DNA of 64,000 nt, taken from Nonomuraea jabiensis (GTDB lineage Bacteria; Actinomycetota; Actinomycetes; Streptosporangiales; Streptosporangiaceae). The notes beneath the pieces are model-generated. The model was given only the letters and a program-made list of their open reading frames with translations, made no database searches and was not told where the DNA came from. The DNA lies in assembly GCF_014204795.1 (NCBI RefSeq), contig NZ_JACHMB010000001.1:4588001-4652000 (forward strand), written 5' to 3'. Of the stretch, positions 48,749 to 57,722 are shown piece after piece (positions within the stretch are counted from its first letter, which is position 1; the number at the start of each line of letters is the position of its first letter). Both the position numbers and the translations under genes were made by a program.

Positions 48749-49825
48749 TCAATGGGTGCTCCGTACCGACTGGAGGTCGCGGCGGAGCTCGTCCGGAGTG
48801 GGACGTTCCAACGGATTACCTGACAAAAGCCGAAACAGTACGGGGGCCAGCGCCCCCGCTCTGGTCAGCGGCGCGCCGGGCGAGGGCGGCACGCCCTCGA
48901 CGGCGGTGAAGAGCGTGGCGCCCAGGGACCACAGGTCGGCGGCCAGGGTGGCGGAGGCCTCCGGGGCCGTGTAGGCCGGGAGCGTTCCCGACCTCAGCAG
49001 CGGGGTCAGGTGGGCCCGGCCCCGGTCGTCGATGAGGACGTTGCCGGGCTGGATCCCGCCGTGGAACGCCTCCCGGGCCTGGAGCTGCTCGATCAGGGCG
49101 AGCCCCATCGCGGCCACCACGGGGATCGGCAGCGGCCCGAACAGCCCGATGATCACGTCCAGCGGGCGGCTCACGGCCAGGAGCTCCAGGGTCTCGCGGA
49201 TCACGTCCGTCGCCGGGGGCCCGGCCGGGTGGAGCATGGCCCTGATCAGCGTCCTGAGCGGGTCCGCGCCCTGCGCGGGCACCTGGCCGGGCGGGCGGCC
49301 CTCCACCGCGAAGTGCAGCGTGGCGGCCAGGGCCCACAGGTCCGCTGAAGGAAGCATGCTGAGGCTCGGGAAGCCGAAACCGGTGAGCACCGCCCGGCCT
49401 GTCGGGGTGAGCAGGACGTTGCCGGGCTCCACGCGCCCGTGCACGATCCCGGCCTCGTGCGCCGTCGTCAGGGCGGACAGGACGCAGACGCCGACCCTGG
49501 CCGCCTGCGCGACCGGCAGCGGGCCGCGGGCGCGTACGGTCTGCTCCAGCGACGCTCCCGACACGAACTCCATGACCAGCCACGGCGTCTGGTCCTCGAT
49601 CACCACGTCGAGCACCCGCACGATCGAGGCGTGCCGGAGCCCGGCGGCGCGGTGGGCCTCCTGCAGGGCGGCGTCGCGCAGCTCGGCCGGGACCCGCAGC
49701 TCCCTGACCGTGACATCGCGGTGCTCCGACTCGTCGAAGGCCAGCCGGACGGAGCCCGCGGCCAGGGGATTCAGCAGCCGGTAGCGACCGGCCAGCTTCC
49801 GGCTCTCACCCATGTCGAGGTGCAC
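48749..49825 (-). CDS. Tandem pseudokinase (Ser/Thr-kinase-like, catalytically dead)
   Basis: 358 residues resembling PknB-type kinases but degenerate. The glycine loop is LAAGSVRLAFDE, the VAIK Lys is Arg (VTVREL), HRDLKPxN reads HGRVEPGN and DFG reads GFG, so phosphotransfer should not occur. After about residue 240 a second C-lobe-like segment repeats the pattern (FHGGIQPGNVLIDDRGRAHL, then YTAPEASATLAADLWSLGAT), also without catalytic Asp. It likely works as a scaffold or allosteric sensor. GTG 49825 lies 15 bases after the stop of the arylamine N-acetyltransferase gene on the same strand, so they may be cotranscribed. Confidence 0.75.
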   Translation of the reverse strand: MHLDMGESRKLAGRYRLLNPLAAGSVRLAFDESEHRDVTVRELRVPAELRDAALQEAHRAAGLRHASIVRVLDVVIEDQTPWLVMEFVSGASLEQTVRARGPLPVAQAARVGVCVLSALTTAHEAGIVHGRVEPGNVLLTPTGRAVLTGFGFPSLSMLPSADLWALAATLHFAVEGRPPGQVPAQGADPLRTLIRAMLHPAGPPATDVIRETLELLAVSRPLDVIIGLFGPLPIPVVAAMGLALIEQLQAREAFHGGIQPGNVLIDDRGRAHLTPLLRSGTLPAYTAPEASATLAADLWSLGATLFTAVEGVPPSPGAPLTRAGALAPVLFRLLSGNPLERPTPDELRRDLQSVRSTH

Positions 49826-49840
49826 GATAGCGCAAGGGTG

Positions 49841-50710
49841 TCACGTCGCGTCACTGGCCAGCCAGGCCTCATGTGCCTCGTACAGTCTGCGCCAGAGCTT
49901 CTCCTTCTCCGGGCCGCTCACGTCGGTGAGCGGGAGCAGGAAGATGTCGGCCAGCGCCGCGTAGTAGTCGCGGGCGTTGTCCAGGGTGACCGAGAGCGTC
50001 CGGCCGCCGATGCGCTTCAGCAGGAGCCCGCGCAGGCTGTCCACGCCGTACGCGTCCCGCCGCTGGACGGTGGCGATGCGCACGAACCCGGACGTCGGCG
50101 ACGTCGTCAAATGCCGGTGCATATCGACGAACGCCGACATGTCCGTCGGGGCCGGGCCGAAGTCCATGCCCTCGAACGAGCCGCTCGGATCGTGCTCGAA
50201 CCGCCAGCCGCCCGGCGCGACCTCCGACGGGCGCAGGACGTACGTGAAGGGCCCCTGCTCGTAGGTGCCCTCGACCAGCGGCAGCGGCTCGTGGAAGCCG
50301 TCCCCGAGACCGAGGTCGACCAGCCACCCACCGCCCGGATTGTCGTGCGACGGCAGGCCGCGCACGGTGAGCACCAGGTGGTTGGCGGTGATCCCGGGCT
50401 CGTCGCCGCGGTTCTGGACCCCGCCGACGTGCCTGGTCACGTCGTACCCCAGCGACCTGATCAGCTCGGAGAACGCGCCGTTGAGGTGGTAGCAGTAGCC
50501 GCCGCGCCCCCCGATGATGCGCTCGGCGGACTCGACGGGATCGACGGTGGTGGGGCGATCGAGCCAGATCTCCAGCGCCTCGTACGTGACCTTCTCGAGG
50601 TGCGCGGCGTGGAGCGCCCGCAGGTTCTCTGCGCTGGTGGGGGCGTTGAGGAGGCTGGGCAGGCCGATGCGGCGGAGGTATCCGGCTGTGTTCACCAGCC
50701 AAGTCTGCAC
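49841..50710 (-). CDS. nat: Arylamine N-acetyltransferase
   Basis: 289 residues. The Cys-His-Asp triad is complete: C in RGGYCYHLNGAF, H in GITANHLVLTV and D in GWLVDLGLGDGF. The N-terminal helical part reads YLRRIGLPSLLNAPTSAENLRALH, as in mycobacterial and streptomycete NATs. It transfers acetyl or propionyl from CoA to arylamines and hydrazines; in Mycobacterium nat is linked to the cholesterol catabolic locus, and it also resembles amide synthases of ansamycin clusters, but no polyketide genes are nearby. It precedes the pseudokinase and is divergent from the OmpR-type regulator. Confidence 0.9.
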   Translation of the reverse strand: MQTWLVNTAGYLRRIGLPSLLNAPTSAENLRALHAAHLEKVTYEALEIWLDRPTTVDPVESAERIIGGRGGYCYHLNGAFSELIRSLGYDVTRHVGGVQNRGDEPGITANHLVLTVRGLPSHDNPGGGWLVDLGLGDGFHEPLPLVEGTYEQGPFTYVLRPSEVAPGGWRFEHDPSGSFEGMDFGPAPTDMSAFVDMHRHLTTSPTSGFVRIATVQRRDAYGVDSLRGLLLKRIGGRTLSVTLDNARDYYAALADIFLLPLTDVSGPEKEKLWRRLYEAHEAWLASDAT

Positions 50711-50767
50711 TGTATGTGCACAAATTTAGGAGTGTCGTCTGCACAGCGCGCTCCTAGGCTTTCGTAC

Positions 50768-51451
50768 GTGGCAGAGCAGCGACGCATCCTCGTGGTCGAG
50801 GACGATCAGACGATCGCGCTGGCCGTACGGAACCGGCTGGCCGCCGAGGGCTTCGACGTCAGGGTGGCCGGCGACGGGCAGGACGCCCTGATCCAGTACG
50901 GCAAGGCGGAACCGGACCTGGTGATCCTCGACCGGCTGCTGCCGGGGCTCGACGGGTTGGAGGTGTGCCGCCGCATGCAGGCGGCCAGGCCGGTGCCCGT
51001 GCTCATGCTGACCGCGCTCGGCGAGGAGACCGACGTCCTGGTCGGGCTCGGCGTGGGGGCGGACGACTACCTGGCCAAGCCGTTCAGCATGCGCGAGCTC
51101 GTGGCCAGGATCCACGCGCTGCTGCGCAGGGTCGAGCGGGCGGCCCAGCTCGCGGCCGAGGACACCGTGATCAGGGTCGGCGAGGTGGAGATCGACACCG
51201 CGGCCCGCCGGGTGTTCGTCGGGGGCGCGGAGGCGCAGCTCACCAGGACGGAGTTCGACCTGCTGCGCCGGTTGGCGGAGCGCCCGGGGCAGGTGTTCGA
51301 GCGCGACCGGCTGCTGTCGGACGTGTGGGGCTTCTCGGAGGCGGCGGCGACCAGGACCGTCGACAGCCACGTCCGGGCGCTGCGCCGCAAACTGGGCTCC
51401 GACGTGGTGCGCACGGTGCACGGCGTCGGCTACGCCCTGGTGCGACGATGA
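50768..51451 (+). CDS. Response regulator, OmpR/PhoB type
   Basis: 227 residues. Receiver domain 1-118 with ILVVEDDQT, phospho-acceptor D in LVILDRLLPG and K in YLAKPF; winged-helix DNA-binding domain about 130-227 (TRTEFDLLRRLAERPGQVFE, then RTVDSHVRALRRKLG). GTG 50768 gives the normal N-terminus. Its stop overlaps the kinase start as ATGA, so the pair is coupled. Targets unknown; the fused kinase partner suggests an envelope stimulus. Confidence 0.93.
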   Translation: MAEQRRILVVEDDQTIALAVRNRLAAEGFDVRVAGDGQDALIQYGKAEPDLVILDRLLPGLDGLEVCRRMQAARPVPVLMLTALGEETDVLVGLGVGADDYLAKPFSMRELVARIHALLRRVERAAQLAAEDTVIRVGEVEIDTAARRVFVGGAEAQLTRTEFDLLRRLAERPGQVFERDRLLSDVWGFSEAAATRTVDSHVRALRRKLGSDVVRTVHGVGYALVRR

Positions 51452-54400
51452 GGCCGCTCGACTTCCTCGGCCGCATCAAGGTCAAGCTCGGCATCGTGAT
51501 CGTGCTGGCCGTGGGGACCGCGTTCGTGGTGAACGAGGTCGGGATCAACTCCGGCCTGTCCCGCGAATTACGCATCGCGGTCGCCGTGGTCCTGGCGTTG
51601 ATCATGGTGCAGCTGCTCGCCATGGGGATGACCAAGCCGCTGCGCCAGATGGCCAGCGCCGCCCAGACGATCGCCAAGGGCCTGTACGGACTGCGCGTGA
51701 CCGCCACGTCGCGTGACGAGGTCGGGGAGCTGGCCAGGGCGTTCAACGCGATGGCCGCCGACCTCGGCGAGGTGGACCGGCAGCGGCGCGAGCTCATCGC
51801 GAACGTCAGCCACGAGCTCCGCACTCCCATCACCGGCCTGCGCGCGGTCCTGGAGAACGTCGTGGACGGCGTCTCCGCCCCCGACCCCGTCACCATGCGG
51901 ACCGCCCTCGCCCAGACCGAGCGCCTCGGCCGCCTCGTGGCCCAGCTCCTGGACCTGTCGCGGCTGGACTCGGGCGTACGCCTGATCGAGCCCGAGGCCA
52001 TCGAACTGGCGCCGCTGGTCGAACAGGCGGTGCGCGAGGGGGCGCTGGCCCGCGACGACGTCGTGATCCGGGCGTCGGTCCCCGCCGGCCTGGTGGTGCG
52101 CGCCGACCCCGACCTGCTGGCGCAGGTCCTGGCGAACCTCCTGGACAACGCGGTACGGCACAGCCCCTCGGACGGGGTCGTGACCGTGACCGTCGGGGCG
52201 GAGCGGGCCGGGGTGCGGCTGGCCGTCGCCGACCAGGGGCCGGGGATCCCGGTGGCGGCCAGGGGGCGCGTGTTCGAGCGCTTCTCCCGGCTCGACGCCG
52301 GGCGGGCGGCCGACTCCGGGGGTGCCGGGCTGGGGCTGGCCATCGTGAAGGAGATCGTCGAGCTGCACGGGGGCTCCATTCGCATCGACGACTGTGCGGG
52401 ATGTCGCATGGTGGTCGATTTACCAGGGAGGACGACGATGGGGGATGTGCCGCTGGAGGGCGGCGAGCGGGGGACGGGGAGCGAGCAGCTGCCGGAGGCC
52501 ATGGAGGTCGCGGCCTCGACGACGGCTGGTTCCGAGACCCGCGATCGCGTCGCAGAGGGGGAGCTGGTGGCTACGGCCTCGGCCGGTGACGGCCCCGAGA
52601 CGGCCGGCCCCGCTGCCGGTCCGGCGGTCTCGGCGGTCCCGGCGATGGCTGGACCCGCTGCCGGTCCGGGGGTCCCAGTGATGGGCGGTGCGCCTGCCGG
52701 TGCCGCGGGGGGACGTGTCGCTGCCGATGACGGCGCCGCCGACGCTGGGGCCGTGGTGGCGGGGGGAACGTCGCGTGACGCCATCGTGGTGGCGGGGACG
52801 GCGGCCGACGCGGCCGGGGGCGGTGCGGCTTCCGGCGAAGTTTCCCGTGACGCCGCCGGACTCGCCGCGCTCGCAGCCCTGGCCACGGTCGGCACGCCCG
52901 GCCGCGACGCCGCCGAGAACGAGAAGGCGGGCGCCGTCGTCGCCCCTGGAGTCGCGGCAGGCGTGGGATGGCCCCTCACCGCTGGCGTGGGTGCGTCCGG
53001 TGGTGGCGTTGTCGCGGGGGGCGGTGGGCGGGGTGCTGGGGTGCCGGCGGGTCCGTCGCCGGGTAGCGCGTTCGTCAGGGTGATCGGGGGCGCGGTCGTC
53101 GGGGTGCTGGTCGGGTTCCTGGCCGGCCTGTTCGCCGCCGTGCTCGTCAGCCTGACCGTCAGCGACGGGATGGCCCTCGTCACGCTCGTCATGTGCACCG
53201 CCCTCATGGGCGCGGTGGGCGCGGGGATGGGGGCCGGGTCCGGACGCCGGGCGGCCGTGGCGGCCTACCAGTCGGCGCAGGTCGCGGCGTACGAGTCGGC
53301 GGCCCAGGCGGCGGGGCTCACGGCCACGGGGCAGACGGCGGGGATCACGTCCGCGGGGCAGACGGCGGGGAACACGGCCGCGGCCCAGGCGGCGGGGACC
53401 ACAGCCGCGGGGCACGCGGGCGGAAACACGGCGGCGGGGCAGGCGGCGGGGATCACGACCGCGGGGAACACGGCGGTGGGGAGTCCGCAGGGGACGGCGC
53501 CGTACCGGAATCAGGGAGGGCCGCCACCCTACGTGCCACCGCCCCTCTTCCCCAGGCCCGAGCTGCCCGACTCGCCCCGCTGGCTGCTGCCCGCGGCCGC
53601 CGGGGCCGGGGTGTTCGCGGCGGTGGCGTTGCCCGAGGCGCAGGTCGGGCTGGGGATCGTGCTGGTCGCCGTGGTCCTGGGCGCGGCCGCGCTGCCCGCC
53701 GTGGTGCGGCGGATGACGCCGTGGACGGTGGCGTTCGGGCTGACGGCGTACTTCCTGATCTCGATGGCGGCGGTGCGCGACGCCGACTGGCTGGTCGGGA
53801 TCCTGCTCGTGGCGGGGGCCGGTCTGGGCGCGCTGGCCGTGTCGGGAGCCGGGGCCGGGTGGCTCGGCGTGGTCAGGGGCGGCGTGTCCGTGCTGCTGGC
53901 GCTCGGCCCGGTGCCGTGGTTCCTGGCCCAGCCGCTGAAGAAGCTGTCCGCCAGGCGGCGCGTCATGCCGATGCTGGCCGCGCTGGGCATCACGGCGGTG
54001 CTGCTGCTGGTGTTCGGGCTGCTGTTCGCCTCGGCGGACGCGGTGTTCGCCTCCTTCCTGGAACGGCTGACGACCGCGCCGGACTGGGCGGAGTCGGCGC
54101 CGCAGCGGATCTTCCTGTTCGCGCTGTTCGCCGTGCTGCTGGCCGCCGTGGTGCTGGTCGCGCTCAGGCCGGTGGTCGACCCCGTGGGGCCGGAGACGAA
54201 GTTCAGTGTGAGCAGGAGTGTCTGGATCGTGCCGCTGACAGCGGTGAACCTGCTGTTCGCCTCGTTCGTGGCGGTGCAGATCACGGCGCTGTTCGGCGGC
54301 AACACCTGGGTGCTGAAGACGGCCGGGCTCACCTACGCCGAGTACGCCAGGCAGGGGTTCTTCCAGCTCGTGGTGGTCAGCGTGTTCGTGCTGGGCATCG

Positions 54401-55002
54401 TGGCGGTGGCCAGCGGGCTGCTCAAGGTCGAGCGGCGCGAACGCTGGCTGCTGGCCGTGCTGCTCGGCGTGCTGTGCGGGCTGACCATGGTGGTGCTGGC
54501 CTCCGCCCTGCACCGCATGAACCTCTACACCGAGGCGTACGGCCTGTCCCGGCTGCGCCTGTCCGTGCAGGCCACGGTGTGGTGGCTGGGCACGCTGTTC
54601 GCGCTGGTGCTGCTGGCGGGGGCGGCTCGGTTCCTGGGCCGCGGCTCCGGCTGGCTGCCGCGTACGGTCGTGCTGGTCACCGGGCTGGGCCTGGGCGCGT
54701 TCGCCATCGTGAACCCCGATCTCCAGGTCGCCCACACGCAGGTCGAGGTGCGCGGCGTGAGCAAGCTGGACTCCGACTACCTGGGCGATCTCGGCGCGGA
54801 AGCCGTACCGGCCCTGGACAAGCTGCCGGAGCCGCAGCGCAGCTGCGTGCTGGCCGACGTGGTCGCGGCCAACGGCCTGTCCCGCCCCGACCCCTGGAAC
54901 GGCTGGAACCTCGACCGGGCCCGGGCCCGCGCCGTGCTGGCCGCCCGGCCGATCGACAAGTCCGTGCAATGCCCTCCGGCGTATTCGCGCGGCTCTGATT
55001 GA
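51448..55002 (+). CDS. Histidine kinase fused to a DUF4173/DUF4153-like membrane protein
   Basis: 1184 residues in one open frame. Residues 1-330: two membrane helices, HAMP, HisKA with the phospho-His in NVSHELRTPITGLRAVLENV, and HATPase (N-box LANLLDNAVRHSP, GLGLAIVKEIVELHGGS), ending at MVVDLPG as stand-alone kinases do. Residues 331-700 are Ala/Gly/Val-rich low-complexity sequence with one helix pair (about 545-590) and QTAGITSAG-type repeats. Residues 700-1130 hold about ten membrane segments of the DUF4173 type. An in-frame ATG at 52438 with GGGAGG seven bases upstream sits at the junction, so the second part may also be made separately. Fusion by loss of an ancestral stop is the likely origin. 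Confidence 0.8.
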   Translation: MRPLDFLGRIKVKLGIVIVLAVGTAFVVNEVGINSGLSRELRIAVAVVLALIMVQLLAMGMTKPLRQMASAAQTIAKGLYGLRVTATSRDEVGELARAFNAMAADLGEVDRQRRELIANVSHELRTPITGLRAVLENVVDGVSAPDPVTMRTALAQTERLGRLVAQLLDLSRLDSGVRLIEPEAIELAPLVEQAVREGALARDDVVIRASVPAGLVVRADPDLLAQVLANLLDNAVRHSPSDGVVTVTVGAERAGVRLAVADQGPGIPVAARGRVFERFSRLDAGRAADSGGAGLGLAIVKEIVELHGGSIRIDDCAGCRMVVDLPGRTTMGDVPLEGGERGTGSEQLPEAMEVAASTTAGSETRDRVAEGELVATASAGDGPETAGPAAGPAVSAVPAMAGPAAGPGVPVMGGAPAGAAGGRVAADDGAADAGAVVAGGTSRDAIVVAGTAADAAGGGAASGEVSRDAAGLAALAALATVGTPGRDAAENEKAGAVVAPGVAAGVGWPLTAGVGASGGGVVAGGGGRGAGVPAGPSPGSAFVRVIGGAVVGVLVGFLAGLFAAVLVSLTVSDGMALVTLVMCTALMGAVGAGMGAGSGRRAAVAAYQSAQVAAYESAAQAAGLTATGQTAGITSAGQTAGNTAAAQAAGTTAAGHAGGNTAAGQAAGITTAGNTAVGSPQGTAPYRNQGGPPPYVPPPLFPRPELPDSPRWLLPAAAGAGVFAAVALPEAQVGLGIVLVAVVLGAAALPAVVRRMTPWTVAFGLTAYFLISMAAVRDADWLVGILLVAGAGLGALAVSGAGAGWLGVVRGGVSVLLALGPVPWFLAQPLKKLSARRRVMPMLAALGITAVLLLVFGLLFASADAVFASFLERLTTAPDWAESAPQRIFLFALFAVLLAAVVLVALRPVVDPVGPETKFSVSRSVWIVPLTAVNLLFASFVAVQITALFGGNTWVLKTAGLTYAEYARQGFFQLVVVSVFVLGIVAVASGLLKVERRERWLLAVLLGVLCGLTMVVLASALHRMNLYTEAYGLSRLRLSVQATVWWLGTLFALVLLAGAARFLGRGSGWLPRTVVLVTGLGLGAFAIVNPDLQVAHTQVEVRGVSKLDSDYLGDLGAEAVPALDKLPEPQRSCVLADVVAANGLSRPDPWNGWNLDRARARAVLAARPIDKSVQCPPAYSRGSD
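52428..52440 (+). promoter_or_regulatory. Internal ribosome-binding site and ATG at the kinase/DUF4173 junction
   Basis: GGGAGG followed seven bases later by ATG 52438, in frame (codon 331). This is a complete initiation signal exactly where a separate downstream gene would start. Confidence 0.5.
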
Positions 55003-55010
55003 ATCTTGGG

Positions 55011-56597
55011 GTGAGGTTCGACGTAGTCATCAGCGGCGGCCGGGTGCTCGACGGGACGGGCGCCCCGCCGTACCGGGCGGACGTCGCGGTCTCGGGCGGC
55101 AGGATCGCGGCGATCGGGAGGCTGGGCGGCGCCGAGGCGGAGGCCGTGATCGACGCGACGGGGCGGTTCGTCGCGCCCGGGTTCGTCGACTGTCACGCTC
55201 ACGGCGACGCGGCCGTGTTCGACCCGGCGGTCCAGCGGGCGGCGCTCCGGCAGGGGGTGACCACGTTCGTGCTGGGGCAGGACGGCCTGTCCTTCGCCCC
55301 CGGCTCGGCCGCCACCGTCGCCTACGCCTCCCGCTACTTCGCCGCCGTCAACGGCCCGCTCGCCGTCAACGGCCGGCCCACCGCCGACGGGCAGCTCGCC
55401 GTCAACGGCCCGCTCGCCGATGGGCCGCTGCCGCTGACCGTCGGGGAGCTGCTCGGCGGCTACGACCGCGCCGTGGCGCTGAACACCGCGTACCTCCTCC
55501 CGCACGGCACCATCCGCTACGACGTCATGGGGCCCTCGCCCGAGCCGCCCTCCCGCGACCACCTGGCCGCCATGCTGCGGCACGTCGAGCGGGGCCTGTC
55601 GGAGGGGGCGGTGGGCCTGTCGACCGGCCTCGAATACCTCCCCGGCCGCTACGCCACCGCCGAGGAGCTGGCCGCCCTGTGCGCCCCGCTCGGCGGCCTC
55701 CCGTACGTCACCCACATGCGCGCGTACGGCACTCAGGCCGGCGTGGGCATGACCGAGGTCATGGAGATCGCCGAGCGCTCCGGCGCCGCCGTGCACGTCT
55801 CCCACCTGCACGGCCCCGCCGACGTGCTGCTCCCGCTGGTGGAAGAGGCGCTCGGCAAGGGCGTGGACCTCACCTTCGACACCTACCCCTACCTGCGCGG
55901 CAACACGATCCTGGCCATGGTCGTGCTGCCCGGCTCCGTGCCGGGCGCCGAGACCGACCGGGCGCTGGAGATGATCGCGTCCGACGAGCTGGACGGCTGG
56001 TGGCCGACGCTCGACGCCGTCTGGCCGCGGCTGACCGTCTCCCACGCCCCGGGGATGGAGTGGGCCGAGGGCCTGACCATCGTGGCGGCGGCCGAACGGG
56101 ACGGCTCGGCGCCCGCCGAGTTCTGCCGCCGTCTCCTGACGGAGACGCGGCTGGAGGCGGGCGTCGTGTCCGCCCGCCCCGACGAGGGCCCGGAAGGGGA
56201 GGAGTCGGTACGCAGGATGCTCCGCCACCCCTCGCACACCGGTGGCTCCGACGGGATCTATGTGGGCGGCCATCCGCATCCGCGGGGGTTCGGGGCGTTC
56301 GCCAGGTTCCTCGGCCGGCACGTGCGGGAGCTGGCCGACTGGACCTGGGAGCAGGCCGTCGTGCACCTGGCCTCCCACCCGGCCAGGCGCTTCGGGCTGA
56401 CGGACCGGGGGCTGGTGCGGAGCGGGTTCGCGGCCGACGTGGTGGTGTTCGACCCGGCGGCGGTGGGCGACCGGGCGACCTACGAGAATCCGCGCACGCT
56501 CGCGGCCGGGGTCGACGACGTGCTCGTGTCGGGGGTACGCGTGCTGGCCGGGGGAGAGCTGACCGGCGCCACTCCGGGGCGCGCGCTCCGTCCATGA
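55011..56597 (+). CDS. N-acyl-D-amino-acid deacylase (amidohydrolase)
   Basis: 528 residues of the D-aminoacylase group. VISGGRVLDGTGAPPYRADV opens the urease-like sandwich, GFVDCHAHGDAAVF has the HxH metal pair, THMRAYG and VHVSHLHGPAD provide further His ligands, and DTYPYLRGNT and HPHPRGFGAFARFL close the barrel. Where the Alcaligenes enzyme has its metal Cys (NCG) this one reads GQDGLSFAP, an Asp. A local repeat of AVNGPL (about 111-135; DNA 55343-55430) is an insertion. It would release D-amino acids from N-acyl forms. GTG 55011 starts nine bases after the kinase stop; the next genes are D-amino-acid related. Confidence 0.83.
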   Translation: MRFDVVISGGRVLDGTGAPPYRADVAVSGGRIAAIGRLGGAEAEAVIDATGRFVAPGFVDCHAHGDAAVFDPAVQRAALRQGVTTFVLGQDGLSFAPGSAATVAYASRYFAAVNGPLAVNGRPTADGQLAVNGPLADGPLPLTVGELLGGYDRAVALNTAYLLPHGTIRYDVMGPSPEPPSRDHLAAMLRHVERGLSEGAVGLSTGLEYLPGRYATAEELAALCAPLGGLPYVTHMRAYGTQAGVGMTEVMEIAERSGAAVHVSHLHGPADVLLPLVEEALGKGVDLTFDTYPYLRGNTILAMVVLPGSVPGAETDRALEMIASDELDGWWPTLDAVWPRLTVSHAPGMEWAEGLTIVAAAERDGSAPAEFCRRLLTETRLEAGVVSARPDEGPEGEESVRRMLRHPSHTGGSDGIYVGGHPHPRGFGAFARFLGRHVRELADWTWEQAVVHLASHPARRFGLTDRGLVRSGFAADVVVFDPAAVGDRATYENPRTLAAGVDDVLVSGVRVLAGGELTGATPGRALRP

Positions 56598-56645
56598 TTG
56601 CGGCAAAGGTCTGAGATAGGGTCGGACGCGGATGAAAGGGGCGTT

Positions 56646-57713
56646 GTGCTCGGGCAGCAGGTCTTCGCGGGTGGACTCGAACTCCCCCTCATGGTCGTGC
56701 ACCGGGACGCGCTGGAGCACAACATCGAGACGATGGCGGCCTTCGTCCGCGATCACGGCATGGAGCTGGCGCCGCACGCCAAGACGCACATGTCCGCTGA
56801 GATCGCCGCGCTTCAGCTCGAAGCGGGCGCCTGGGGGCTCAGCGTCGCGACGCCGCGCCAGGCGCGGGTGGTCCGCGGGTTCGGGGTGGGCCGGATCCTG
56901 GTGGCCAACCAGGTCGTGGACCCGGCGGGGCTCGACTGGGCCGCGGGCGAGCTGGAGCGGGATCCCGCGTTCGAGCTGCTGAGCTTCGTGGACTCCGAGG
57001 CCGGGGTGGACATTCTCGCTCGGCATGCCGCGTCCCGGCCGTTCCGGGTGCTGGTGGAGCTGGGGCACGAAGGCGGACGAGCCGGGTGCCGGTCCCTGGA
57101 CCAGCTGCTGAGCCTGGTGTCGTACGTGCAGGAGGTGCCCCACGTCGAGCTGGCCGGGGTCGCCGGCTACGAGGGCGCGTTGAAGACCGCCGACGATGTC
57201 CGGAAATATCTGGACTTGCTGCAGGAGGCCGTCGAGTACGTCCGCCTCAAGAACCCGATCCTGACCGTGGGCGGCAGCCAGTGGTTCGACGTGATCGGAC
57301 GCGAGCTCGTCACCACCCAGGCCAGGATCCTGCTGCGCAGCGGCGCGTACGTCACCCACGACGACGGCTACTACCGCGAGCGCACCCCGTTCAACCGCAT
57401 CGACGGGGAGCTGCGCCCGGCGCTGGAGGTCTGGGCGCACGTGCTGTCCACGCCCGAGCCCGGGGTGGCGGTCGTGGGCATGGGCAAGCGCGACGCGCCC
57501 TACGACGAGGGGCTGCCCGTCCCGCGGCGCGACGGCGTCACGATCGTGAAGATGCAGGACCAGCAGACGGTCGTGCACGCCGACGGGCTCAAGCCCGGTG
57601 ACCTGCTGGCCTTCGGCATCTCCCATCCCTGCACCGCGTTCGACAAGTGGCGCGTGCTGCCCCTGGTGGACCAGGACTACCGTGTCGTTGGCCAGATAAC
57701 CACCAATTTCTAG
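56646..57713 (+). CDS. D-threonine aldolase / D-serine dehydratase-like PLP enzyme
   Basis: 355 residues, fold type III. ELPLMVVHRDALEHNIETMA begins the alanine-racemase-like barrel; the Schiff-base Lys is in LAPHAKTHMSAEIA; GVAGYEGALKT and LTVGGSQWF line the phosphate site. The C-terminal sandwich has HADGLKPGDLLAFGISHPCT, where H and C would bind the metal of the DSD1 type. It should cleave or dehydrate beta-hydroxy-D-amino acids. GTG 56646 is chosen because AAAGGGG precedes it at good spacing. It follows the deacylase by 48 bases and precedes RidA by 9, consistent with a D-amino-acid degradation operon. Confidence 0.82.
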   Translation: MLGQQVFAGGLELPLMVVHRDALEHNIETMAAFVRDHGMELAPHAKTHMSAEIAALQLEAGAWGLSVATPRQARVVRGFGVGRILVANQVVDPAGLDWAAGELERDPAFELLSFVDSEAGVDILARHAASRPFRVLVELGHEGGRAGCRSLDQLLSLVSYVQEVPHVELAGVAGYEGALKTADDVRKYLDLLQEAVEYVRLKNPILTVGGSQWFDVIGRELVTTQARILLRSGAYVTHDDGYYRERTPFNRIDGELRPALEVWAHVLSTPEPGVAVVGMGKRDAPYDEGLPVPRRDGVTIVKMQDQQTVVHADGLKPGDLLAFGISHPCTAFDKWRVLPLVDQDYRVVGQITTNF

Positions 57714-57722
57714 GGAGACGCG

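Noticed and set aside
50965..51447. Upstream extension of the kinase frame
   Set aside because: It would overlap nearly all of the response regulator; the ATGA-coupled ATG 51448 gives the normal kinase N-terminus.
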